64,000 nt of DNA from Melampsora larici-populina 98AG31 (GCF_000204055.1 NW_006768820.1:366869-430868); one strand, 5' to 3'. Positions 21,842 to 34,770 are shown, numbered from the stretch's first letter. The notes: generated by a model from the letters alone, not told the origin. Numbers and translations: made by a program.

Positions 21842-24800
21842 TCACAATTGAATCAATGAAGGATCAACAGGTACATCTGTTTCTATTTCTAATGAAACCG
21901 GAATCACCAACAAATCATTCAAATTCCCATTCCCATTTTGAGTTTGATTTAAATTCTGATTTAAATTCAAATTCTGATTTAAATTTAATTGATTCGAAGT
22001 GTTTCCCAACAACAACTCAGGATCAAATAACCTTTCCACATCCTGATCATCTTCAAACCTATCTTCCAATCGATCTCGATCTCCATAAACCTGAATCAAA
22101 CCATCACTAACCAAGATCTCCTGATTTCCAACTTCCTCCAAACCACCCTCGGGTAGCCTTCTTTTTCTTTTACTTTTCTTCTTAACAGGTAAACTAATCG
22201 GATCCATCAAGACCATCTGAGGATCCAAGACCATCTCACCACTTCCCATCCTAATCCCATGCTGATCTTCTCCTTCTCCTTCGACGACTTCTTCTCCTTC
22301 TTCTTGATCCATATTGATATCTTCTTCAATTCCAATCCTTCTACCATGATGTGGTTGTCCATGACTCCGTGGTTTGACTGCAAACCTTGCAAAAGCTTCT
22401 TTCAACCATGGTTTATCTTCTGGATACCCATGTCTAGACCATTCCATTGTCAACTAACCTCCCCCCCCAAAAAAAAATCCAATCAATCAATCAAAATCCA
22501 ATCCTCCAATCCTCGCTTCACACACAAAAGGAAAAATTCTCTCTCACTTACATTCCTGGCTTTATCCTTTAAACTCACATTATTTTGATCTCTCAATACA
22601 TCTGAGATCTCTCCATGTTTCCCATGTCGTTTAATGATTTGTGCCATACAATCATACTTATTAGAATGTAATCTAACTTCTTCTAATAACAATTCATATT
22701 CTTCTTGTGTCCATCTTCTTCTAGGTGCTGCTGCTGGTCCTTTACCTCTACCTAATCTATATGGATTATATCGTCTGATTGGAAATCGAAATCGAAAAAA
22801 ATCATTCAATTCATCTCTTGACTTTTTCAATCGGCTTTTTCTTGTTTTTTTCGGTCAGTTTAGTTTGACTTACCCTTTACCTTCAGGATCTCCATCTGGA
22901 TCATCTTCATCATCTCTCGAATGTTGTCCCACATTAATATCATCATGACTACCGATCCCAATTAAATTCGAATCAATAAACCATCATGATCTGTAAAAAG
23001 AACTAGGCTTTTTGCTTTCGAAAAAAAAATGACTGACTGTAATCCATGATGATCGGTATATCCCATCTGACTCTCACCTTGTTCTTGCAACAAAGATCCA
23101 TCTCCCATCCCTTCATACATCTCCCGCGTCTCTTCCACTTCAGAATGTTTATCATCAGTTCTTTGTAAAGTCGGATTCCGATGATTTGATTTCCTTTTCC
23201 TTTTCCTTTTAGAATTCATTGATAATTCAACTTGACCATCTTGAACGGTACTCAATTCACCATCTGTCATCATCATCAATCGATTAGTCTTCAACTTCAA
23301 TCCTTCTTCCCATCTTTCTTGTTCTTCATCTAATCTCTTTTGACATCTTCTTAATAACCTAAGTGCAGAGATCGCAAATGGAATGTAAGGATGATCTTTT
23401 CGAAGTTGATCTAAATCCGCTTCTGCTGCTACAAGCTAAGATCAAGTCAATGATTCTCAATCAGTTTCAAAATCGGTTTCATACTTTTCATTAAATCAAT
23501 TCACTCACCTCAGCCTTGGTTTGATTGGCAAAGGCTTCAAAGGCTGCTTCAACTGTAGCTTCAATCTCCACACCTGAATAACTCGAAAGGCTCTCCACAA
23601 ACAAGTTAGGTAACACACGACTATTAGCTTCCTCTGGACCACCCTGATCAAGTCGTTGAATATAAATCTAATCCAATCCAAAAAAAAGCAAGAAAATCTT
23701 TAAACATCAAATTCATCAAATTCACCATGAAACGAAAATTCCACCACTCAACTTGAACTTTCAATTCATTAAACAACTTCCAACTTTCTTCATCCTGAAC
23801 CAATCCACGATCCAAAACCAAAGGCAAGAAACCTTCACAAGCAAAGACGATATCATTCTTTCCATACGCTTCTTCACCCGGCATAGCATACAAAATATAT
23901 TCAATCACAAATGCAATATTCGCTTTTCGAATGGCAAAATAGGCCGGTGAAGGTCCTGAATGATATGATTGTTTTAAGGCTTTGTTGGTCATACATTGAG
24001 GCCAGATTAAGGCTAGGTCTTCGATTTTGAACGGGGCTGAAAGGGCTAGAGGTCAATTCAAAAGAAAAAAGTTCGGTTTGATTAGCGTCTGTAGATGGAA
24101 TACAGAAGGGATTGGATTGGTATAAGATGAGTGATCCGATCAAGAACAGAGATCATTCAAAATGAGCGCCATCGGTCTATGTTTTTCAAAAAAATCAATT
24201 CATTCAAACTTCAATTTACCATGTAATTCTCCAAATTGTCGATCCAATCCACGAGTGATTTTCAATTCGATAGTCGAACTCGAATCGATCTCAAGTTGGT
24301 CTTCCAAACCAGATTCACCCAAGATTTCCCATACCGATTCTAATGCTTTCTCAGCCGTTTCTCTAAGTTGATTACATTGAGTTAGTTTTGCTTTTGGAAG
24401 TTTGATTTGTTTGGAAGTAGTAGTAGTAGTAGGGAGTCTTTCTTGAGTAAGGTCTTGATGAGCTTCTGATTGGTCTAAGAGAGGTATAGATTGAGATCTT
24501 GAAGCGGTTTGAGTCTCAGTAGTAGTAGTGGTGCTATTCTTGAGTGAATCTTGTAGGTTTGAGAACTCTTCAGAAGGCTGAGTAGCAGTTGGAGATTGTG
24601 AAGGTATTGAGAGAAGGATATCAGGGTGAAAGGTAGGATCAGGAAGCGAGCTAGTTGACTGAGTTTGTGGTTGAGGATCCGATTCATCTGGAAAGAGGAG
24701 TGAACGAAGTTGATGATCGTCTAGTACAGATGAATGATCAAAGTCGAGAGAGAAGAGTTGAGAATGAACTTCAGCTTCCGAAGTAGGTATTTCGAGAGAT

Positions 24801-25159
24801 GGAAGTGAGGAATCGATGGGAGCAGTTGTGATGAGAGTAGATGATGAAGTTGAAGATGAAGTTAGTTGATGAAGTGAAGCTAGAAAAGGGTCAAGGTTAG
24901 GATCAGATGAGGTTGAGTTTGATAGTAAAGATGAATGAAGTTGATGAATTGAATCAGCCAGAGAAGTTGAAGTGAATTGAAGTGGAGTACTACTGTTGCT
25001 ATTGCTATTGTTATTGTTGATTGAAGTTGATTGAAGTTGATGAATTGATTCTAAGATTGATAGACTTTCTTCATTGGTTGGTAGTTCTGATTCAGCAGTA
25101 GTGGTGATAGTGTTCTTGTTGATTAGGTTTGAGTGATCCTGATTTGAAGTTTGTGACAT
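21842..25159 (-). CDS. Tbf1-like telobox DNA-binding protein (TRFH domain plus Myb)
   Basis: Translation starts at the ATG at 25159 (MSQTSNQDHS); an in-frame TTG further upstream was not used. Exon 1 (25159-24220) is Ser/Thr/Gln-rich and ends in a helical block (TAEKALESVWEILGES). Exons 24036-23726 and 23667-23509 encode a TRF-homology-like helical dimerisation domain (PFKIEDLALIWPQC, then DIVFACEGFLPLVLDRGL). The next exon (23435-23078) has a basic KRKRKRK signal. The C-terminal Myb domain reads RRRWTQEEYELLLEEV, then VSLKDKARN, the telobox signature (consensus VDLKDKWRN). Tbf1 proteins bind TTAGGG repeats at subtelomeres and at gene promoters. The junction near 22,950-23,078 could not be resolved, because all three frames after the nearest acceptor meet stops. 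Confidence 0.8.
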
Positions 25160-26199
25160 TTTTAATAAAATAATCAAAGATAGGTTGGGTTTGAAGTGAT
25201 GAGAAATTTTAAAAAAATAAAATCATTCAAATCGGTTAGGTTCCAGAAATCCAACTGGTACTCTTAAGTACATAACACTACACACTTAGTCAATTAAAAC
25301 TCTAGAATTTAAAACTCTCCTTGAAATCTCAATCAGAAACTTCATCCAACCAACCAATACTATTCCTGCAACTTAAAGCACCTCTTCCGAGTCCCGACCC
25401 AGCCAGGTTTGATTCTAATACATAAATACTATGACCAAATGATTTTAATGGGCTCAGCGAGCGTGTATGTATATACTGAGTATGAACCAGTCAACATCTC
25501 AAATTGGTCAATTTACAGTGGTACTACAACAAGTGGCACTCAAGCAAAACTTGCTTGAAAATATGATCCGGACTCCGTACGGCTCAAAATCATGACCAGA
25601 ATCAAATAAACTTATGAAAAATTGTAAAAGATTTCTTAATCAAGAACCAAACCAAAAAAACCATTCCTCCATTGAATCTATAAAATAAATTGCAACCTAA
25701 ATAAAACCAAAAAAAAAACTACATATGATGATAAGAAATAATAACAATAATGATGAAAAAAAAAAACCCACAACTGTTTTTGGTTTTGGTTAAATCATCA
25801 GTATTCATAAAACCAAAAAAAAAAAAAACCTTTCAAGAATCAAGCAAAAGAAAAAGAACGATTTCAAAGAAATATATCCGATATTATATACATATATACA
25901 CAAATCACAGAAATATAAGAAAATATAAGATTGTATATATGAATGAAGAGAAGATTGTAGAGATAAATGAAGAGAAGATTGCAGAGATAAATGATTGTAG
26001 AGATAAATGATTGTAGAGATAAAAATGATTGTAGAGATATAAAAGATTGTAGATGTAAGAAAAAAAGAACGATTTGATTACAAAGAAAAAGAAGTCATGA
26101 AGGATCTTATACTTAAACTATATAATCAATATACTTTTATGATTGATTGAATTTATAAAGAAACTAGAAATCTAAATAAAAAATAATAGAACCAAATCA
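25160..26199. other. Low-complexity intergenic
   Basis: Between the Tbf1 start and the minisatellites. Around 25,925-26,060 a GATTGTAGAGATAAATGA-type unit repeats about six times with variation. No gene supported. Confidence 0.5.
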
Positions 26200-26206
26200 A
26201 ATCAAA

Positions 26207-26372
26207 AAGAATAAAGAATGAAGAATAAAGAATGAAGAATAAAGAATGAAGAATAAAGAATGAAGAATAAAGAATGAAGAATAAAGAATGAAGAATAAAG
26301 AATAAAGAATGAAGAATGAAGAATGAAGAATGAAGAATGAAGAATGAAGAATAAAGAATAAAGAATCAACAA
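26207..26372. repeat. Minisatellite of GAATAAA / GAATGAA heptamers
   Basis: About 165 bp made almost only of the 7-mers AAGAATA and AAGAATG in mixed order, with blocks of alternating then uniform units. The 64-residue frame across it (repeated FILHSS) is an artefact of the repeat. Confidence 0.85.
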
Positions 26373-26407
26373 AAAAACGAATTCCGAAAATCCCAATAAA
26401 CCACCCC

Positions 26408-26600
26408 TATTCGATTCTTTCCTATTCGATTCTTTCCTATTCGATTCTTTCCTATTCGATTCTTTCCTATTCGATTCTTTCCTATTCGATTCTTTCCTAT
26501 TCTTTTCTTTCCTATTCTTTTCTTTCCTATTCTTTTCTTTCCTATTCTTTTCTTTCCTATTCTTCTCTTTCCTATTCTATTCTACTCTATTCTATTCTAC
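26408..26600. repeat. 15-bp minisatellite CCTATTCGATTCTTT
   Basis: Six near-perfect copies of CCTATTCGATTCTTT are followed by about five copies of the variant CCTATTCTTTTCTTT, then degenerate TATTCTACTC units. The array is pyrimidine-rich on the plus strand, lies just downstream of the SYP1-like stop codon and directly follows the heptamer array. Confidence 0.85.
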
Positions 26601-26764
26601 TCTTTTCTTTTCTTTCCTCATCTATTTTTAATCTATATCCAAAACCCCTATACATCATCAAACCTCAAGCCCCAAACCCCGTTCTTTTTCTATACCTTCT
26701 TTGACTACCTTCCTCTTCAATCAAATCAAATCAAATCCAAAAAAAAAAAATCAATAAATCCCAA

Positions 26765-29700
26765 TCATCTAGCCAAAAAAGTCCCACACACAGCTTCCAT
26801 CAGCACATCTTCAAACTTTTCAATCCTTATCCCATCTTCTTCCTGCTCTTCCCCATCTTCTTCCCCATCTTCTTCCTGCTCTTCCCCTTCTTCCCCATCT
26901 TCCTGCTCTTCCTCTTCCTGTTCCCCTTCCCCTTCTTCTACTTTTCCTTTTCCTTTCTTCTTTAAAACTTCTAATCCGATCCCACTCAAACAACTTCCCT
27001 TCATCTTAAACCTAACCTGAACCGGTCCACAATTCCTTCTCACAAACTCATTAGATTCGATTCCATCTGATTCTTCATTCTCTTTCCTTTCTTCACTCTC
27101 CCCACTTTCTTCATGCTTCTTAGTAGGATGATTAAACCTTCCTACAATCCTTTGAACACTCCCGTTCAAATCAATCATCCCTATCTTCCATCTCATCCGG
27201 TTCTCTTTCTCATCCCATTCTCCTGCTGGAATCACTTGAAGACTTTCGATTTCTTTTCGTATCAAATGTGAAGGTTTGGTTTGGAAATCATTCGGATTAT
27301 AAAGTATACTACTCATTTCGAATCCTTCAATTTCGATTCCTCTCTTCTCTTCTTGATCTTGATCTTGATCTTTAGAAAATCCTTGAAAATTCATATTCCT
27401 TTCGTAGCTTAAAATTAATTCTGTTTTAGATTTAAATGCTCTCCATCTAGGCACGACCAAAACAGGCAAGAAAGCTTGAACATAATCTTCTTGATCATCG
27501 TCTTCTTGATCCAAACCTTGTTGATCAAAATAAATTCGATACTTTATAATCGTCAATCCATTTCTACCTCCTTCACTCATCTCTTCTTTCTTCATCCCAT
27601 TGAAATCCACAAGATATTCTCCATGATGATCTTTTCGATTTCCAATCTTTCGAATCGATGGATGTATCCAAGTCACTTTTTCCAATCGATCAAAATTACG
27701 TATCTTAAAATAAACCCATCTTGGATTCTTTCGCTCTTCTTCTTCCGGCGCTTCATCAATCAATCCTCTCCAAACTAATTTGATTTCTCCCAATATTAAT
27801 AGTTTACTAATCCTTCCTTGATCCATCAAAACATTTAAAGTTTCTTTAATGATACCTGTTAATCCATGATGAGCATAGTTAGGTAAATCTCTTGAACTCA
27901 AACTTCTTCCTACTTGATTCGATCCTCCATACGAAAAGATTGAAGGATGATTCGGTGCAGATCCATTGAGATGATTAATGGCGGGTGAAAAGGATCGATT
28001 CAAGAACGGATTGGTTCCATTAAGACTAGAGGATGGATGATTGGAAGAGAAATGAAAGCCTCCGGCAGTTTGATATGACATTGAAGACACCACACTATTG
28101 GCTCGACTCTTCTCTAGTGCTCTTTTGTTTCCATGATGAGGTTCGAAATGAAGTTGTGATAAAGCAGAAGGAGGTTGAGAAAGTGATAAAGCAGAAGGAG
28201 GTTGAGAAAGTGATAATGGTTGTGAAGAGGATTCAGAGGTAGGGATCTTCGAACTGTCATCTTCTGTATCACTCTGATTTAAAACTTGAGGTTCTTCTAC
28301 CGGTGAAGAAAGTGGAATAGACGACATAAACGGATTCGTTCCCACCCTTTTCGGGTTTCTTAAATTCGAATTCGATTGGATTCCTTCTTCTGTTTTCTTC
28401 TTCAACATCTTGGCATCTCTTACAAAACTCAATGAAACGTTTTCAGTACTGTTCTCTCGGACTGGATTCGATCCGCTTCGTTGAAGTTGTACTACAGATT
28501 GAGTAAACTTGGGAGCATCATATATCGTCATACCTCTACCATCAGCTCTTCTACCTCTTAAACCTGATGCAGATCGACGTTTTGAAATCGCTCGGTTGGT
28601 AGAAGATCCAAGAGAGTTTTGAGAGGGACCAGATGAGAGTGTGTTTTGAATCTTTTGAAATGCAGCTATTCTTTCAGAATCAGATTCATAGATCGGACTT
28701 GAAGAAGTGGGTTTAATAGCAACTTGAGCTAAAGCACCTAATGCACCTGTTGATCGACTGTTTCTGACACTAGAATGAGAAGAAGAAGAAGAAAAACACG
28801 TCAATTGAATTCTTTAAATCAATGATGATCGAACTAAAAGATTTACTTTTTATACACCCCTTGGTTTCCTCGATTCGGATTAGGATCTTCTTCCTCTTCC
28901 AAGACCTCTGATGATTTCCCATGATGACTCTCCCAAGGCTTCCGATCTCGATCATCAGGTGGAATAGTAAAACCTTCAGCATCTACTCTTGTATGGTCAA
29001 GTGTATTCGAGATCACTGGAAGAGGTGGAACCTCATCTGGATGTAAAGGAGGAGGTAAAGAAGGAGCCGAACGAGACGCTTTCCGTTTAGGAAGAATTGT
29101 AGATGAATTCAAGTGTAATGAACCTAATCTTCCGTTTCTAGAAGGCGTATGTTCTTCTTCTTCAATGGGTTCTTCTTCTACTCCATTTTCCATTTCTGAC
29201 ATATTGTATAGATTAGATTGACATGGGCCGGATGTTGAATTAGCTCCACTTGAGTTTCGATGATGAGTTGGACGAGCAGGAATCGAATGTCCTGGAAGAT
29301 TGTAAGAAGAGTGGGACATTTTCGATCGATGGCCTTCTCCGAGACGTGCTGCAAATGATTGTCTTGCCTGTGAGATGGTGGACTCATCCCCCGAGTTACG
29401 CGCAAGGAGATTGGTGAAACGTGATTTGCTGAAGATCTTGTCAGTCAGAGAATGTGATGAACCTGGCTTTGCGTTTGAACTGATCGATCGAGACGAAGGG
29501 CTAGTACGTAGGCGAGTTAGAGTACCAGGTGAACCGACTCGTTGCGCGTAGGACATCGATTTGCTAGCTGTTGGATATAGAGGGTCTGACTGAAAGATCA
29601 GCGATGGAATTCAAATGAAGAAGAGCTGTGTACTGACATGGCTGACGTTGCACATATAGATCGCGTGACGGTAAGGAACAAGTGGAGGCGTCCACTTCCA

Positions 29701-30932
29701 TGGTATCCGATCGAACCGGAGCAGAGACGTTGGGTGTAGTAAGTTGATTGATTGAGGTGTGATTAGGATGATGGGTAGATGCAGAGGATGTCATGTGATT
29801 TCGAGTTCGATGACCAGGTTCAGATAGACTTGCAGATAAGAATTCAGCGAGAGCAGTGGTATGCTCCCGATCAGCAGACGTATGTAAAGGATGACGAGGT
29901 TTGAGTGGATTAGATGAAGGAGCTGAGTAATGAGATCCTGGAGAGCTAGGAGTATGTTGAGAATCGAGATGATCACCATTAGGAGAACGAGGCTCAGCTA
30001 CAGTCTGAGTAATAAGTCCATTTCTAATGACAAATCTTTCCATTTCTTCTCTACAATTAAAACTGATTAAATTGGACATTGATCGTTCAAAGATTTCGAG
30101 TTTTTCACGATGATGATCAGATTGAATGGTCTCAAACTTGGTTAAAGTCTCAATGAGATTCAAGAGTCTTGTTTGATCGAATCTTTGATAAGAATCATAA
30201 ATCATAGGAGCTTGATCAATATAAAGTTGTTTAGCTTGATTTAAATTCTTTTGTTCTTCTGTTAAACGAAGTTGTAAGTTTTGAATTTTTTTAATATTAC
30301 TCGTCCTATTAAGTTTAGCTTTAGATTTATGCCATTTAGCTTCTAAATCTTCACAATTCTGAATGGTCAGATTTAAATTATCTTCTAAACTCGTGATCTG
30401 AGACCAATTCAAATGAGTTAGAGTATCGAAATTACGAAATGAAGATTCAACTTGAGCATGAACTTTAATCTGGAATTTAGCATGAGAATCCATGATATCG
30501 ATCAATTCAGATTGAAGTAATTGTTTGATTTTTGAAATCCCACCCAGGATTTCTTCTTCTTCATTTGTGGTGGTGATACTTGAATGAGCTTGATTTCCAA
30601 GATTAAAGATTCCATTTGGTTTGTTGGATAGTTTTAATAAAGATTTCACATATTGATCTTCGATGGATAATCGATCTTTAAAATAATCTGATAATTCTTC
30701 ATTGAAATGTTTAGCTGATTTGAGTCGATCGATCAGAGTGTTATGAGCTTTTCTAGGTGGAAGTGACTAGATATCGAATGATGAAAGTGAAAGTAAAAGT
30801 CAGTTTGATGGATTGATTCAGATGAGAATGATAGATTACCGAGAAAGCATAAGTGTATAAGTTATCAGGTATTTCATTTTGATTTTGATTTTGATTTTGA
30901 TTTGATTGTTGAGATTGAGAAAGTGTCGCCAT
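26765..30932 (-). CDS. SYP1: Syp1/FCHO muniscin: F-BAR plus mu-homology endocytic adaptor
   Basis: Four exons (30932-30840, 30766-29654, 29589-28847, 28769-26765) sum to 3954 nt, giving 1317 residues. The F-BAR domain fills roughly residues 25-300: LPPRKAHNTLIDRLKSAKHF, then FKDRLSIEDQYVKSLLKLSN, followed by long helices. A Ser/Pro/His-rich disordered middle follows. The C-terminal muniscin mu-homology domain starts near GLTGIIKETLNVLMDQGRIS and includes KLLILGEIKLVWRG. Muniscins bend membrane and start clathrin-coated sites, recruiting Ede1-like partners. Near the C-terminus a very acidic EEEEQEDGEEGEEQEEDG tract is encoded by a GAAGAGGAAGAT-type repeat; it is unusual inside a mu-homology domain and may vary between strains. 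Confidence 0.88.
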
Positions 30933-31539
30933 AAGTGAGAAGTGAGAAGTGGATGGATGAGTGATGGGTGATGGAAGTGATACGGTAAATCTGAAGAGTA
31001 GAATTTAGATTTGGTAATTTGAAATTTCAAATCACAACATGTCAACTTGAATTTCCATCAGATTTCACAAATGCTTACATACTCAATCGCACTCACTCTA
31101 GTCTCTGACTCAGCATTGATTACTTATCTCCTTCGATCATTCTCATGATGAATTGATTCAATCCAAACTCTGTACTTAACCTTAAAAAGAATTGTGATCC
31201 AACTACAAATAAATCAAGATGAATGCCACCATATACCAATGTTTTGTTTCATTTGTTTTTTCATTATTTATCGATTCATCACATCACACCAAAATATAAA
31301 AAACAGAAAAAAAAAAAGACCAGGATTAAATTTTCAACTGATCAACATTTGTAAAGCCTTTACTATATAACCAAAGACATTTTTATAACTATCTTACAAC
31401 ATAGGGTTTTAAGTTTATCATAAGTTTAAACTCATACACTCCTACAAGAAAATCATATAAATTTCAATCAACAGATCACTTTTATAATCTTGATCATTTA
31501 ACTCAAAACCTAGGATAGAGAGATAGAGATATATTTTTT
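30933..31539. other. Intergenic between the SYP1-like gene and EMC5
   Basis: Promoter region of the SYP1-like gene and 3' region of EMC5, both on the minus strand. AT-rich with no further gene. Confidence 0.5.
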
Positions 31540-32086
31540 TCAATGGTTTTTTAAAAGAATACTGGATCGATTCTGAAGATTAATAAATCCAAGTTTCGAA
31601 TCAAATTCATCAATAGATCTAAACCGCCCCAAAAAAAATCATCAGTCTTTCTTTCTTTGGTGGGTTTGATAGGTTTTTTTAGAGGATGTAGATTACCTTT
31701 TCTTTAGTTGAGTTTTCCAATAGATGTCTTGTAGGTTTGGAGATGATAGTATGATTCCGATTGTTATGATTATGAATGAGATTGATAATTGAATGATTAG
31801 CTAGAAAAGAACAAGAAAAAGATGATGATGATTAGTTTTTTGAGAGAAAGAATTCGGTGTGGGTTCAAGAAGAGAAGAGAAGTACATTGGTTGATGGAAT
31901 GTAATTTAATGTTGTACTACCGTGTAAAAGAACTATCGATCAAAAAAGAAAAAGCATTTGAATCGTAAGTTGATGTTGGTTTTGATTTGTTGAAAGAAAT
32001 TACAAACTTCTTTCTGCATAAACTGAGTAAGCTGAGTTTAAGAATAAACCAGAACCGATCAGTAAAAGCATTCGATTGAAGAACAT
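31540..32086 (-). CDS. EMC5: EMC5/MMGT1, ER membrane protein complex subunit 5
   Basis: This small gene is split into four exons (32086-32008, 31932-31886, 31800-31697, 31618-31540) that sum to 309 nt, giving 102 residues, the normal family size. The first membrane helix is in MFFNRMLLLIGSGLFLNSAY; SVYAER follows; the second helix is LIIQLSISFIIITIGIILSS. The C-terminus RSIDEFDSKLGFINLQNRSS matches the conserved R-S-x-D-E-F-D-x-x-x-G-F tail of EMC5. The EMC inserts moderately hydrophobic and tail-anchored helices into the ER membrane. It is divergent from NIF3, with 176 bp between the start codons. Confidence 0.88.
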
Positions 32087-32125
32087 CTTGAGGTTTTTAG
32101 TACTTGGTCATGACTCATCAAGCAG

Positions 32126-32163
32126 CCAGAGACAGAGACAGAGACAGAGACAGAGACAGAGAG
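32126..32163. repeat. (CAGAGA)n microsatellite in a bidirectional promoter
   Basis: About six copies of CAGAGA lie between the divergent EMC5 and NIF3 start codons, in a 176-bp intergenic space. Length variation here could affect both promoters, though that is inference. Confidence 0.75.
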
Positions 32164-32262
32164 AAGAGAATGAAACCTCGATATAGTGATCGAATGCTTA
32201 CATGTAACACTCATCACTTCTTCAAAGACTTTGTCATAAAACAGTTCATCAACTGATCCAAG

Positions 32263-33534
32263 ATGACCAGACTTCTTAAATCAGTTCAACGAGCATTCAA
32301 CAAGATATCACCCACTTCATTAGCTGAAAAATGGGTAAGACCTTTATCCAAAAACCAAACCATCATCACCAACTAATCTCTTAACTTGATGTTCATTTCA
32401 ATAGGATAACACAGGCATCTTAATCGAATCACCTATTGAAAACAAATCATTAACAAATGTATTATTGACGATTGATTTAACTAAAGCAGTCTTACTGGAA
32501 GCTTTAGATCAACGTTTTAAGATTGGTGTGATTGTAACTTATCATCCGATTATCTTTAAACCTTTAAAATCGATTACTACTCAAGATCATTTACAAGAAA
32601 TCTTATTGAATTGTATTACCAATGGAATTAGGTAACTTCATTAAATCTTTTCTCATCAACCAAAACAATAAGCTCATCTTGCTTTCTCTTTTGGTTTGGT
32701 TTAGTGTTTATTCTCCACATACTAGCTTAGATTCAGTCATCGGTGGTATCAATGATCATCTATGTCAAATCGTTTCAACCAATCCATCCAATCCAAATCC
32801 AAATCCAGCTTCTCATCATGAAATTTTTTCTATCAATGGTGAATTGATTAATGGGATTCCCTTGGAAGGGATCGGAATGGGCTCTGGTCGTAGGGTTACA
32901 TTTAAGTCAGATCAACAAGTTAGTTTAATGGAAATCGTTAATCGGTGTAAAGTAGGACTTAATCTTTCACATGGTTTGTAATTTTTCGTTTTTTCATTTT
33001 TTCGAAATCCTGGTTCTTACTTTAATTTAATCTTTTTCCAAGAACTTTGACTGATATCTTACAAAGCAATCTGGTTTTCGTAGTTCAACTTGCTCGGTCT
33101 AGTGTTGGTCAGTCTTTGATTCGATCAGTGGGTGTTTGTGCTGGATCAGGTGCTTCGATCTGTGAAGCTCTTGGAACATCCTGTGATGTGTTTCTGACCG
33201 GAGAAATGTCTCATGTAAGTGTTCTAATGACTTCCAAAAAAAATCACCTTCTTGATTCAATCTTGATGACAAGAATCAGATGAAAAGAGAGATTCGAGTC
33301 TGATGATGGGTTTTTTTGGGGGGGTTGGTTGAACAGCATGAAGTCTTAAGAGCAAATGCGCGTGGGGTTCATGTGATTTTGACTTCGCATTCGAATTCAG
33401 AAAGGTTCTTTCTTGGAAAGGTTTTAAAGGATAGGTTAAGAGAACTTTTGCGTGAGGATCAGAAGGATGAACAGGGAGATCGATGGGATGTGGTTGTTAG
33501 CTCTGAGGATCGAGATCCATTGGTGGTGGTTTAG
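32263..33534 (+). CDS. NIF3: NIF3-family metal-binding protein
   Basis: Five exons (32263-32334, 32405-32631, 32705-32977, 33043-33214, 33337-33534) sum to 942 nt, giving 313 residues. Family landmarks in order: SLAEKWDNTGILIES near the N-terminus, VTYHPIIFKPLKSI, VYSPHTSLDS, GVCAGSGAS, TGEMSHHEVLRANARGV and SHSNSER at the end of the second lobe. The His and Glu residues in YHP, HTSLD and HSNSE form the di-metal site of NIF3/YbgI proteins. The molecular role is poorly settled (GTP-cyclohydrolase-II-like chemistry in bacteria, NGG1 interaction in yeast). It is complete and divergent from EMC5. Confidence 0.9.
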
Positions 33535-34508
33535 GCTCTGAGGTCTTGATCTGATCGTCAAGTTGGCTCATGATCAATTTATTCAGAACTCATGGCTTTA
33601 ACTGGATTACAATCACACTCAAGATTATTGAAGTCGCAAAGGACGAGTGTCAGAGAAAGGTTCGATGATCTCACGTGGCTAAACCGATTTGAAAAGAATG
33701 AGATCCTTTGCTTGTGGTGGTTCGTGTGAAACAGGGACTATGTGACTTACAGAAACCTTCCAAAACTCGTGGGGTCAGGATAAACGGTCCTGGAAACTGT
33801 TGGTGGAGAAGATGTGGATCCTCAAGGCAATCAAAAGAGATGGAAAGATTAGACCCCAGAGAAAGGACGGGATTTGATTTCTAAAGTGTCATTCTCCAGG
33901 ATAATACATTCATCGAGAACTGGTCTATTGGCAGTATCAGATCACGGTCGATGACTATTGAAGTAGAATTGAGAATACCATCAGTTTACAATCACCAAGT
34001 GAATTCCGTAAAAGTCTTTTGCAAAGTCGGGTAGACTAAAAGAATTTGAAGATCAGCTGATGACTTGACCCTATCCATAACCAAAGTCTTAAACAGATGC
34101 AGGAAGAGGCCAGGTTCTCTTGATATCTAAATTGGGATAAGTTTGATATTTTGCCACGTTCATCTTGCCACGACAGTACAACCAAGGGGTTCAATTGCAA
34201 CGATACTACTCGTGATTGGTACATACTTCACCTTGTCCCTCTCTATAGTCGCCTAGACTTTAATTGCATACCACCACAAAAGGGATCTTCTCTGATCTGC
34301 TTCACTTCTGTCACATCATATTCGAGCTGATTGTGTGATGATACAATAAGCGCAGCGCTGGGTTTTAGGGTCTGTCGTTATACGCCAAAAGATGATCCGC
34401 AAGGATTTTCAGCAAAAACCCTGCCTACCATCTTGAATGTTGACCCTACAGAATGATGAATGAGAAAAAGTAGCTACTTCACGTTGAAATATATGTAGTG
34501 GAATTTCG
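33535..34508. other. Intergenic between NIF3 and the cellulase
   Basis: No gene supported; the minus-strand frame at 34036-34224 has no support. This presumably holds the upstream control region of the GH7 gene. Confidence 0.5.
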
Positions 34509-34514
34509 TATAAA
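34509..34514 (+). promoter_or_regulatory. TATA box of the GH7 gene
   Basis: TATAAA about 260 bp upstream of the ATG at 34771. The intervening leader is pyrimidine-rich (many TTTC runs), usual for strongly expressed fungal genes. Confidence 0.4.
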
Positions 34515-34770
34515 GACGTGGTCAAAGTGGATGGCTTTTTGATTCTTTCCTCAGACCTCATTCTTTCTTTCATATATCGTTTCATTCATCAGACTGAGTC
34601 AATTTACTTTGCACCAATTCTTTCAAATTTTCAACTTTTTTCTCAACACAAGTTTTTCCACATACTCCTTTCACTTACCAAAACAAGTTTTTCTTTACGT
34701 TTGATTCGTCTGCTAAGCAGTTTACCTACATCCACTTTTTTTACTTTTTGCTCTTTCGCATCCATCCATC

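Noticed and set aside
25160..25177. Upstream extension of the Tbf1-like start
   Set aside because: It begins with TTG; the first ATG at 25159 is the plausible eukaryotic start.
26202..26396. 64-codon minus-strand frame of repeated FILHSS residues
   Set aside because: It is only the translation of the heptamer minisatellite.
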